Positions 9,039-16,708 of a stretch of 64,000 bases of DNA are shown here, piece by piece (the stretch's first letter is position 1; every line of letters begins with the position of its first letter). Position numbers and translations under genes: made by a program. Under the pieces are notes generated by a model. That model was not told the origin of the DNA. It saw nothing but the letters and a program-made list of their open reading frames with translations, and made no database searches. Where the stretch lies: the NCBI RefSeq assembly GCF_030908465.1, contig NZ_CP133078.1:1426001-1490000 (forward strand). Direction: 5' to 3'. This stretch comes from Anaerotignum sp. MB30-C6 (GTDB taxonomy: Bacteria > Bacillota > Clostridia > Lachnospirales > Anaerotignaceae).

Positions 9039-10889
9039 ATGGGAAAATACTGTGTTAATTGCGGCAAGGAACTGCATACCGGCGCTCGCTTCTGCGCCAA
9101 ATGCGGCGCGGCGGTGCTTGATGCGCCTGTGAATCCTGCTCCCGTGGCACCGCCGAAACCTACGCCGCCTATGCAGCCGATAGTCGAGGCACAGCCTCAA
9201 AAAAGCACCCTGCCCGCTGTGCCGCCAAAACGAAAAAACGCCGCAGCACCGAAGAAAAACGGCGGACGCAATACGCTGTGCATTGTGTTGTCCGTCCTGC
9301 TCTTAATACAGATCGCGGCGGTGGCGCTCTACGGCTGGCCGGGATTTATGGTGGGCGGTGGGTCGGGAAAAAGTCGAGACAGCGTCAGCGTGTTCCTACC
9401 CGCAGTAGCTGATGAGCGAGAAGCTTTGGAGCAGGCGGGTGCGATGGCAACACGGCTTTATATTATTGCTCGCCTTAAGACTGACGCTCTGACTGAATAT
9501 GACCACGAAAGGGGCAGCATCGACGAGCTGAAGGTCATGACCGCCGAAGCGCTGGAGGCATGGAGACTGTGCGACTTGGCCAATACGAAGGCGGCAGAGC
9601 TGACAGATTATGCCGAAGGCTTTCACAATACGGAACAGACGCCCAAGGCAACGATGAGCAATACTGCCGCGAGGTCGGTGTCGGGAGGCTTGCTCATCAC
9701 AACAGCCTACGCCGCCGAGGAAAATGCCGCTGTAAAATGGGCAAAAGACTTGACGGAGAAATACGACTCCTACCCCGCTGGGCAAAAGGTCAGACAACTG
9801 GCTGAAAATCTCGGCACAGATGCGAAAAAGGCCTATGCCCAGCTGCAAATGGCTCAGAACATCTTGACGGGAGAGGCATATTCAGCCGAGGGCGACACCA
9901 TGCAAAACTTTGAAAACGCTGCTATGGCTACAAAAACAGTTTGCAAAACAGGCCTTTACATAGGAGGCGTGGTGGCGGGCGGCGGGGTTGCCAACGGTAT
10001 TCTGGAGGCTGGCGGCATGGTCATAAGCGGAGTGGACACTATTGTTGATATAGCCTCCACCGGCAGCACAATCATCTGCGGCGAGAACAGCAGAGTAACA
10101 ATGGCAGCAAATGATTTTAAGGATGTTATGGGCCCCATATCCGCCGTATCCGGCGGGGTCAATATCCTAACCGGCGGAATTAAATTTTCGGGTGAAGTGG
10201 CGGACAAAGTAGGAAACATCGATAAACTCTCCTACATCGGCGAGAGCCTGCACGATTTTGTGCGCGACGGCAAAATAATGGGCGGGCTTATCACCGTCGG
10301 TGAGAACGGAGAGACCAAGACTTCGATGACCGAGATAAGCACCGAGGGCAAGACTCCAGCGGAAATAGAAAAAGAGCTGGAGCAAACCGGTCTGTCCCTG
10401 CCGGATGGAGAGGATAAAACCTCTGCGGAGCTGGCGGAGGAGATGGAAGAGAAATACTACTATACTGAGGATGAGATAAACGAAATAATTGAGTATCTGC
10501 GAGAACTGCTTTATGAAATGTTCCTAAAGCCTGAGCAGGAATCGCCCGAAGCCATGCCGGAATCCCCGGAGCAGGTGGATGTACAGTGGTTCAACGGTCA
10601 TTGGAACAGGCTCTATTCTGACGGCACGGACAGCGGCAACGAAAATTTTGATCTAAGCATCGAGATCATCGACAGCTTGAATTGTAATTATCGATTCAAT
10701 TACGGCGGCAGTGCGACTACGACTTATCGTTCAACGTCCTATGTTTTTGACGCGAAGTCGGGACAATTGACCTTATTAGATACATTCGACGCGGGAGATG
10801 TAGTCCTGACCAGGTACGGAAAAGACGATGGCGACTATGGAAGAGAATATCTGCGCGCACTCTGGTCTGATTTTGTACGGGTAGATTGA
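9039..10889 (+). CDS. Zinc-ribbon single-pass membrane protein with long extracytoplasmic region
   Basis: 616 residues. A double-CxxC zinc ribbon lies at residues 4-23 (YCVNCGKELHTGARFCAKCG), then a Pro/Lys linker and one transmembrane segment near residues 85-110. The large remainder holds an alpha-helical part, a Gly/Ala-rich stretch at about 305-400 resembling that of the 3380 gene, an acidic helical region, and a C-terminal beta-rich domain resembling the small proteins upstream. AGGAGG precedes the start. It appears to combine several of the cluster's modules in one chain, arguing for a common function, which remains unknown. Confidence 0.6.
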   Translation: MGKYCVNCGKELHTGARFCAKCGAAVLDAPVNPAPVAPPKPTPPMQPIVEAQPQKSTLPAVPPKRKNAAAPKKNGGRNTLCIVLSVLLLIQIAAVALYGWPGFMVGGGSGKSRDSVSVFLPAVADEREALEQAGAMATRLYIIARLKTDALTEYDHERGSIDELKVMTAEALEAWRLCDLANTKAAELTDYAEGFHNTEQTPKATMSNTAARSVSGGLLITTAYAAEENAAVKWAKDLTEKYDSYPAGQKVRQLAENLGTDAKKAYAQLQMAQNILTGEAYSAEGDTMQNFENAAMATKTVCKTGLYIGGVVAGGGVANGILEAGGMVISGVDTIVDIASTGSTIICGENSRVTMAANDFKDVMGPISAVSGGVNILTGGIKFSGEVADKVGNIDKLSYIGESLHDFVRDGKIMGGLITVGENGETKTSMTEISTEGKTPAEIEKELEQTGLSLPDGEDKTSAELAEEMEEKYYYTEDEINEIIEYLRELLYEMFLKPEQESPEAMPESPEQVDVQWFNGHWNRLYSDGTDSGNENFDLSIEIIDSLNCNYRFNYGGSATTTYRSTSYVFDAKSGQLTLLDTFDAGDVVLTRYGKDDGDYGREYLRALWSDFVRVD

Positions 10890-10905
10890 AAAAGGGGAAA
10901 ATACT

Positions 10906-12234
10906 ATGGCAAAGAAGAAAACAAGCAAAAACATCCCACTGCCCATCCTTATCCTGATTTGCGCCGTGCTGCTGTTTGCCATGTATACCAGCGTCAGCAC
11001 CATTGCGTTGGCAATTTGGGGCGATTCTGTCATGGGTACGGTGGACAGCTATCAGGCACGGCTGGACCATACCAACGCGGGGCCAAACCGCTCCCGCACA
11101 GTTTCCAAGGGCTATTGGTTTATGGCAAACGGCAAGGAATACCGGGGCTATGTGATATATGGCAGCGACGAGGCGTGGCCGAGCTTGGATGAAGGCGAAA
11201 CACGCGACCAGCGCATCCGTTACCTTGGCTTTTTACCTTATGTGAATAAGCCCGCCATGCTGTGCGAATTTAGCGAGATGGGCGAAGTGGCAATTATTTA
11301 CCACATTCTCGCCCCTATCGGTTATCTGCTTTTGCTGCTGCTCGTCATTCGCACAGCCAGACGCGGGAAAAAGAAGAAATTAGCGGCGAGGAAGCCCGCC
11401 GCTCCTCAAATTATTGAGCAAAGGAGTGATACGGATATGTTTTGTCCTAACTGTGGAAACAAGCTGTCGGAGGGCGCGGCTTTCTGTTCGAGCTGCGGCG
11501 CAAAAATACAAGCAAACGCCCCCGGTGTGTGTACGGTCTGCGGCGCAGAGTTGCCGGAGGGAGCCGAATTTTGCATTGGCTGCGGAGCGGCGATAAATCT
11601 GGCAACGCCGAAGCCGGTGGAGCCGCGTCAAACGGCAACACCTACGCCATCACTTGGCGGCGCGGGACTGGTCGGCTTTTCCGACAGGTGTAATTCACCC
11701 GAGATACTGGCCGCCGCGCAGAAAAACAAGAAATCCTCTATTGGCTGTATGTGGATACTGGTGTTCGTGCCGCTCATCGGCTTTCCCATCGCCGGTCTGT
11801 TGATTGACGAGATGCCCTTTGGGGAATCTCTTGTCATCGGCGTGGGCATCGCCATTGTCATGCTCATCGTCAACCTGCTGGCGCTATGGAGAACAAAGCA
11901 GCCAATGTGGGAGGGCGTGGTCGTAAATCAGTACAGCAAGGAGAAAAGCGAGCATAGAGGCGGCGAGGATGATAACTACAGAACCTATACGGAATATACC
12001 ACGATCATTAACACCGATGCGGGCAAGAAAAAAACCATCGTGGAAAAGGACAGCGGTCGGCATATGTACGACTATCTCTCCGTTGGTGACAGGGTGCGGT
12101 ATCACCCAAGATTCGGTACATACGAGAAATACGATAAATCCAAAGACCGCATCGTCTACTGTAACGTCTGCACTATGATGAACCCCATACAAAACGACCG
12201 CTGTAAGCGGTGCAATAACCTGTTATTCAAATAA
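10906..12234 (+). CDS. Zinc-ribbon membrane protein with two DUF3592-like modules
   Basis: 442 residues. Order: a transmembrane helix (about 11-35); a DUF3592-like extracytoplasmic module (MGTVDSYQARLDH through GEVAI); a second helix near 128-147; two consecutive double-CxxC zinc ribbons (about 178-230, starting FCPNCGNKLSEGAAFCSSCG); two more helices (about 278-325); a second DUF3592-like module; and a terminal CxxC pair (YCNVCTMMNP...CKRCNN). The start follows AAAGGGG. The DUF3592 assignment is by pattern. Six CxxC motifs in one membrane protein is unusual. Function unknown. Confidence 0.6.
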   Translation: MAKKKTSKNIPLPILILICAVLLFAMYTSVSTIALAIWGDSVMGTVDSYQARLDHTNAGPNRSRTVSKGYWFMANGKEYRGYVIYGSDEAWPSLDEGETRDQRIRYLGFLPYVNKPAMLCEFSEMGEVAIIYHILAPIGYLLLLLLVIRTARRGKKKKLAARKPAAPQIIEQRSDTDMFCPNCGNKLSEGAAFCSSCGAKIQANAPGVCTVCGAELPEGAEFCIGCGAAINLATPKPVEPRQTATPTPSLGGAGLVGFSDRCNSPEILAAAQKNKKSSIGCMWILVFVPLIGFPIAGLLIDEMPFGESLVIGVGIAIVMLIVNLLALWRTKQPMWEGVVVNQYSKEKSEHRGGEDDNYRTYTEYTTIINTDAGKKKTIVEKDSGRHMYDYLSVGDRVRYHPRFGTYEKYDKSKDRIVYCNVCTMMNPIQNDRCKRCNNLLFK

Positions 12235-12248
12235 GGAGGATCGCTGTA

Positions 12249-12611
12249 ATGGAGAGATTTAACACCATGCAGGAGGCGGCGGAGCTTGCCGTCACACGCT
12301 GCACACACTGGAGTTTTGTAACTTCCAAAGACAGATACAATCTAAACGGCTTGCTGGCGCTGGCCGAAATGAGCGATAGTGAAGACCCCATAGACGAGGA
12401 CAGTTTTTATGTGGTATCGCCCACCGGAGCCATCGGCTTATGCAACGATGGCGAGGACATTGACTGGCTGTTTCTGTCCGACGCTGCACCGGATGAGGAT
12501 TTACCGCTGACATATACGGCTGCTCCGCAAATAAAGTTCTGTCCTCACTGCGGAGCTCCCGCCGTTTCAGGTGCGCGGTTTTGCGAAAAGTGCGGAAATC
12601 ATTTAAGGTAA
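12249..12611 (+). CDS. Small protein with C-terminal zinc ribbon
   Basis: 120 residues. The first 85 form an acidic domain reminiscent of small SMI1/immunity-like or regulatory domains (FNTMQEAAELAVTRC at the start), and residues 96-118 form a double-CxxC ribbon (FCPHCGAPAVSGARFCEKCG). AAGGAGG precedes the ATG. It is the last gene of the zinc-ribbon run; unlike its neighbours it has no membrane segment, so it may be the cytosolic partner. A weak hairpin around 12648-12668 may end the operon. Confidence 0.6.
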   Translation: MERFNTMQEAAELAVTRCTHWSFVTSKDRYNLNGLLALAEMSDSEDPIDEDSFYVVSPTGAIGLCNDGEDIDWLFLSDAAPDEDLPLTYTAAPQIKFCPHCGAPAVSGARFCEKCGNHLR

Positions 12612-12690
12612 AGTTTTCATGCTAGTAAGGTTGTTGTTATATTTGAAAGGCTCCTTATTTATGGAGTAACAATAATAAAAATCACAAAAA

Positions 12691-12734
12691 GCAGTGCCGG
12701 TGCTTGAAAATCAAGTTGCTGGCACTGCTTTTTT
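12691..12734 (+). terminator. Element A leader terminator T1
   Basis: GCAGTGCC...GGCACTGC stem extended by TGCTTGA/TCAAGT, then six T. The same hairpin in diverged sequence sits at 49853 in element B, so it belongs to the element rather than to the upstream operon. Confidence 0.85.
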
Positions 12735-12767
12735 ATACGGTGCAATTTCTCAATAAAATGAGGGATT

Positions 12768-12788
12768 ATGACAGCCATCTTCGGATGA
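12768..12788 (+). CDS. Hexapeptide leader ORF MTAIFG (element A)
   Basis: ATG ACA GCC ATC TTC GGA TGA, with GAGGG five bases ahead. Element B has the same ORF with one coding change (TTC to TTA, MTAILG) at 49928, with GAGGA ahead. The position just upstream of the hairpin that hides the next ribosome site suggests a regulatory peptide. Expression is inferred from conservation only. Confidence 0.5.
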   Translation: MTAIFG

Positions 12789-12807
12789 GTGCAAAGGGCA
12801 GGAATAG

Positions 12808-12821
12808 CTCCTCTAAGGAGG
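12808..12821 (+). promoter_or_regulatory. Hairpin hiding the ribosome site of leader ORF 2 (element A)
   Basis: CTCCT (12808-12812), a 3-base loop and AGGAG (12816-12820) pair, covering the AAGGAGG that serves the ATG at 12829. The same arrangement is at 49968-49981 with loop TTC. Confidence 0.55.
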
Positions 12822-12828
12822 TGTTTGC

Positions 12829-12996
12829 ATGCCCTGTCCAAATTGTCCCCCAAGGATAGAAACAGAACAATTTCATAGAGATATAAAAAGCGTCATAACT
12901 TCTATCAGCGAAGTTGTGACGCTTTTTCGCATATACATAGTAACTATGCAGAGCGACATATATTGCTGTCGTTCTCCTCCGCTTCTGACATTTTGA
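12829..12996 (+). CDS. Leader ORF 2 of element A (55 aa, CCRSPP motif)
   Basis: A 55-codon ORF starting MPCPNCPPRIETEQ, with AAGGAGG seven bases ahead. It reads straight through the second terminator (12889-12927), carries IYCCRSPPLLTF at its end, and stops inside the 5' arm of the hairpin that hides the ribosome site of the sigma-like gene. The element B counterpart (49989-50153) shares position, length and CCRSPP but little else. A ribosome translating it would disrupt both structures, as in leader-peptide attenuation. Whether it is translated is inferred. Confidence 0.55.
   Translation: MPCPNCPPRIETEQFHRDIKSVITSISEVVTLFRIYIVTMQSDIYCCRSPPLLTF
12889..12927 (+). terminator. Element A leader terminator T2 (attenuator)
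   Basis: AGCGTCATAACTTC pairs with GAAGTTGTGACGCT (one mismatch) followed by five T. It lies wholly inside leader ORF 2, so translation of that ORF would melt it. Confidence 0.8.
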
Positions 12997-13024
12997 CAAG
13001 AAATCAAAATTCAGAAAACGGAGG
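12976..13024 (+). promoter_or_regulatory. Hairpin hiding the ribosome site of the sigma-like gene (element A)
   Basis: The 5' arm from about 12976 (CCTCCG...TTCTGA...ATTTTGA) pairs with the 3' arm 13004-13024 (TCAAAAT...CAGAA...CGGAGG), so the GGAGG at 13020-13024 is buried. The stop codon of leader ORF 2 lies in the 5' arm. The same design occurs at 50115-50159. Confidence 0.65.
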
Positions 13025-13030
13025 AAAATT

Positions 13031-13498
13031 ATGTTTGATAACACAAATCCATATAAACTACGCATAGAGATAATACTGGATCAAAAGCACTACTATGCAT
13101 CCTTTCAGAATGCGGAAAATCAGATGGTGGAAATTGAGATTGCCCCAACGGTGGCAGATTGGCTGTTTCAGAAATTTGTCCGCAAGGAACGCAATCTCAG
13201 ACGATCCGATGAGCGAAACTTGGAGTATTCGGAAGTAACTGAGCAGACTTTGCACGCGAGAGTACTCAATAGACCAAAATCCTTGGAGGAAATTGCTCTG
13301 GAACGGCTGCAGAATGAAATGCTGTGGAAAGCCATCAATGTGTTGCCAAAGGTTCAGAGAAGAAGGTTGATTTTATACTACTTTGAGAACTTTACTTACG
13401 AGCAAATCGCCAAGATAGAGGGGTGTTCAGCAAGGGCAGTTAAATATAGCGTAGATAGTGCAAAAGCCAATTTGAAAAATTTTATTGAAAAAAATTAA
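13031..13498 (+). CDS. Sigma-70 region 4-like protein of element A
   Basis: 155 residues. The N-terminal part is a short beta-rich domain (NPYKLRIEIILDQKHYYASF). The C-terminal 70 residues form a sigma region 4-type helix-turn-helix (LPKVQRRRLILYYFENFTYE, then QIAKIEGCSARAVKYSV). Such small sigma-like proteins are common at the head of clostridial mobile elements, where they are thought to switch on element genes. ATG 13031 follows GGAGG, which is hidden by a hairpin, and an elaborate leader precedes it. The counterpart in element B is at 50167. Confidence 0.75.
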   Translation: MFDNTNPYKLRIEIILDQKHYYASFQNAENQMVEIEIAPTVADWLFQKFVRKERNLRRSDERNLEYSEVTEQTLHARVLNRPKSLEEIALERLQNEMLWKAINVLPKVQRRRLILYYFENFTYEQIAKIEGCSARAVKYSVDSAKANLKNFIEKN

Positions 13499-13502
13499 AA
13501 AA

Positions 13503-13530
13503 CACACTTCAAAAATCGCTTAGAAGTGTG
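13503..13530 (+). terminator. Hairpin after the sigma-like gene (element A)
   Basis: CACACTTC and GAAGTGTG form an 8-bp stem around a 12-base loop. No T-run follows, so it may be a processing or stability hairpin. A second stem (AACAGG...GAAGGG with TTCCCTGTT) follows at about 13533-13564. Confidence 0.4.
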
Positions 13531-13539
13531 GAAACAGGT

Positions 13540-14100
13540 GAAGGGATATATTCTCTTCCCTGTTTTCTTTTGAAAGCAGGATTGTTCTTTGAAAATTTTA
13601 TATCCGATTTCATAAATACATTAGTTGATGAGCCAGAAACGGACAAGCAACATAGGTAGGAGCGCCAAGACCACCTGTAGGAAAAAAGATGAAATGCGAA
13701 GTCACTTACAATATTTAAAGTTCGTTCAGACTTCTTTCTTTCCTATCAAAGCGGCCAACAGGGATTTCCAAATCTCAAAGGTGCATAGCGGTACCCTCCT
13801 GACCTTAAAACAATTCACGGCGGATTGTTTGCCAAAACCACATCAGCCTACAATGATACTTCTGCCCAGCCACAGACACAAGCAATGGGGGCAGCCGGTG
13901 GAGATCCCAGCGGAGGTGAAAGTCCTATGACGAAAGCCAGCCACTTTCGGTTTATGAAATCGCCATTAGCACTTGGGAAGTTGTGTCGAATTAAGTGCAG
14001 AAGAAAAATCTTAATGTTAGAAGCAATGGGGATTGCTCTAAACTATTTCCCTTCACAGTTATTATGGGTGCAGGGCAAAAACGAAAAGAGCAGTCCCTAT
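13540..14100 (+). ncRNA. Candidate structured RNA region of element A
   Basis: About 600 bases without a convincing gene lie between the sigma-like gene and the small gene at 14148. Short blocks match the same interval of element B in the same order: TTGAAAATT...ATATC, then CCAAGACC-CCTG (TCAAGACCCCCTGC in B), then CGGCGGA...CAGCCTACA. Conservation of blocks at a fixed place without an ORF suggests an RNA or cis-acting DNA such as a transfer or recombination site. Secondary structure is less clear here than in element B. Confidence 0.35.
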
Positions 14101-14147
14101 TTTTGTGATATTAAGAAAATAAAGTGTATTGGATTGGAGGGGTTATT

Positions 14148-14360
14148 ATGAGTTTAGATATTATGAAAATAGGTGCAGATATTGCCGAGGAACACCGAAT
14201 GGATATGGTGCAGTCAGCAAAAGAAGTGGAATATAAAATGTCGCTAAAATTGCTTGAGATACTGAAACGCAGAGGGATTGTATCTGATGTTGAATATGCA
14301 CAAATTGATGCACTAAATCGCCAATCCTTCTCTCCGGCACTTCAAAAAGTATATGTGTAA
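14148..14360 (+). CDS. Small SHOCT-like protein of element A
   Basis: 70 residues from ATG 14148, which follows GGAGGGG. The C-terminal segment (KLLEILKRRGIVSDVEYAQI) resembles the short SHOCT helix pair found at the ends of many bacterial oligomerising proteins, and small SHOCT proteins of this size often sit directly ahead of serine recombinases in clostridial elements. It could modulate the recombinases. The identification is by pattern; confidence in the gene is higher than in the name. Confidence 0.65.
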   Translation: MSLDIMKIGADIAEEHRMDMVQSAKEVEYKMSLKLLEILKRRGIVSDVEYAQIDALNRQSFSPALQKVYV

Positions 14361-14439
14361 AAACACTAGCTATATAGCAAAGCTTGTGGTATTGTGTGTT
14401 ACTAACAGAGGGGTATCCTCTGGGAAAGGAGGACATCCG

Positions 14440-15903
14440 ATGATAAAAAAAGTGAAAACCATTGAACCAATCAGGCAAAAGGTTCTTGGAGAACTACGGC
14501 CGAAGAAAAAGGTATGTGCCTATTGCCGAGTCAGTACCGATTCAGCAAAGCAGCATACATCCTATGTGGCACAGACAGAATATTATCAGCAGTATATTCA
14601 AGGTCGAGAAGATTGGGAGTATGTCGGCATTTTTGCGGACGAAGCGAAAACGGCAACCAAGGTGAAAAATCGTGATGAATTTTTACGGATGATAAAGGAA
14701 TGCGAAAAAGGTAATATCGATATGATTATCACCAAATCCGTCACAAGGTTTGCCAGAAATACGGTAGACAGTATAGAAACCATCCGAAAGCTGAAAGCAC
14801 TTGGCATAGCGGTATTTTTTGAAAAGGAAAATATCAATACCATGTCAGAGCAGAGTGAGCAAATGCTGACCATTTTAAGCTCCATCGCACAGGGCGAATC
14901 GGAAAGTATTTCTACCAATAACCGCTGGGGCATCCAAAAACGCTTCCAAGATGGCAGCTTTAATATCGGATGTGTGGCATATGGATACACCAAGGATGAA
15001 GATGGCGAGCTTATCATAAAAGAGGATGAAGCAGAAATCATACGCAGGATTTTCAATGAATATCTCGCAGGAAAAGGTAGTTACACCATTGCAAAAGAAT
15101 TAAACCGTGATAACATTCCCACCATCCGCAATGCACAAAAATGGAATGACAGCGTGGTAAAGGAGCTTTTGCAAAATCCCATCTATGAGGGTGAGCTGCT
15201 TATGCAGAAAACCTATACGACAGAGGTACTTCCCTTTACCAAAAAGCGAAATAATGGCGAACTGCCAATGTATTCTATCAAAGAAAACCACCCAGCAATT
15301 ATCACACAGCAGCAGGCAGAAAGAGTGCGAGAAATCTATGCCTACCGCAGAATACAGATGGGCGTGGATGATAGCGGAAAATATCAAAATCGCTATGAAT
15401 TCAGCAGCAAAATTATCTGCAAAGAATGCGGCGGAATATTTCGCAGGCAAAAAATTTATATCGGCAAACCCTACGAGAAAATACAATGGTCTTGTATTAC
15501 TCACATTGAGAACATCAAAAAGTGCAAAATGAAAGCAGTGAGAGAGGACATTATCAAGAATGCCTATCTTACCATGTGGAATAAGCTGGTCAGCAACTAC
15601 AGCGAAATCCTCTATCCCCTTTTGGAATCACTAAAAAGTCTCAGAACCAGCCAAGAGCAGGAAGTGCAGATTTTTGAGCTGAATAATAAAATAACGGAAT
15701 TAACAGAGCAGAGTCGTATCCTAAGCAGAGTTGTGCAAAAGGGATATATAGACTCTGCTATTTTTATGGAACAGCAAAATACTCTGAATGTCCAAATCGA
15801 AGAATACAAGAAACGGCGAAATGCCTTGCTTGATGATAACGGATATGAAAAAACTTGCCATCTCAAAAGAGCTGAAAGAAAACAATGTACCCAATGCCAA
15901 TAA
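14440..15903 (+). pseudogene. Large serine recombinase 1 of element A, 3' end lost
   Basis: 487 residues from ATG 14440 (AAAGGAGG ahead). Domains: resolvase catalytic domain with the nucleophile in CRVSTDS (about residue 30) and RFARNT; the PF07508-type recombinase domain (IAKELNRDNIPTIRNAQKWN); a zinc beta-ribbon (CKECGG...); then a coiled coil. At NALLDDNGYE the reading frame runs into unrelated DNA and ends KTCHLKRAERKQCTQCQ, where relatives have further C-terminal residues. The next ORF begins in the middle of a different recombinase, so a deletion around 15840 fused the two out of frame. Catalytic residues remain, so partial activity cannot be excluded. Confidence 0.8.
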
Positions 15904-16708
15904 TAAAACCAACTGGACGCATGGGGCAGTAGGGAAAATTCTGCAGAATACCAAGTACATGGGTGATGACCTGTATCCCCCACTTATCTCCAAGGAATTA
16001 TTCCATCAGGCACAGGAAAAACGACAGCAAAAAACAGCACAGTTAGGGAGAATGGCACAGCTTAACAGCATGAATAACCACCATGCTCTTACAAACAGGA
16101 TATTTTGCGGAGAGTGCGGAGAGCCGTACCGCAAATATGTGGAACATTGTGGCAAGCCCCAGGAAAAGGTACGCTGGAAATGTAAAAAGTATATTTATAA
16201 TAACAGAGTTGTATGCAGAAATCTTTTCTATACTGAGGATGAAATAGAGGCTGTTATTACATCGGCAATCAATAAACTGCTTCAAAAAAGAAATCTGCTG
16301 GACAATCCCTATCGAAAAGAACCTCTGAAAAAGGATATGGAGCTAAGAGAGGTAGACCTGCAAATTGCAGACTTGGAGGAACAAGAACAGTTTTCCTCGC
16401 CAGACCTTGCATCGCTTATCTTCAAACGAGCAGAGCTTACCTACAAAGCCTCAAAAATCGAGGATTACCAATATGCCACTCAAAGGATTAGGGAGACCAT
16501 AGAAGGCATTCCTGAACCGACAGATTTTAATGAAGAACTGATGGTGCAGATTATCAAGAAAATCACCATCTACAAAGATGGAAAAATAGAAACAGAATTT
16601 ATCAATGGACTGAAATTCAGTGAAATCTTAGAATATAAACGAAAGGATGAGCCTAATGGCAGTACAGAAAAAGAATGTGGCGATTATACCGCCGCAAATG
16701 AAATATGA
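15845..16708 (+). pseudogene. Recombinase-like protein 2 of element A, 5' end lost
   Basis: The readable part starts around ATG 15845 within the end of recombinase 1 and has no ribosome site of its own. It carries the distal recombinase domain (ELKENNVPNANNKTNWTHG), the YMGDDLYPPLI segment, a zinc beta-ribbon (CGECGEPYRKY and CKKY...CRNLF) and a C-terminal helical region. No catalytic serine domain is present. In this type of element the middle protein usually lacks the catalytic domain and has a longer N-terminus, here removed by the same deletion that truncated recombinase 1. It overlaps the next gene by about 50 bases. Confidence 0.7.

Noticed and set aside
13625-13930. A 101-codon frame inside the structured region of element A.
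   Set aside because: No ribosome site, no protein-like composition, and no counterpart in element B; it lies across conserved noncoding blocks.
13540-14100. Possible group II intron, because of GAAAGTCCTATGACGAAAGCC.
   Set aside because: No domain V hairpin, no boundary sequence and no intron-encoded protein.
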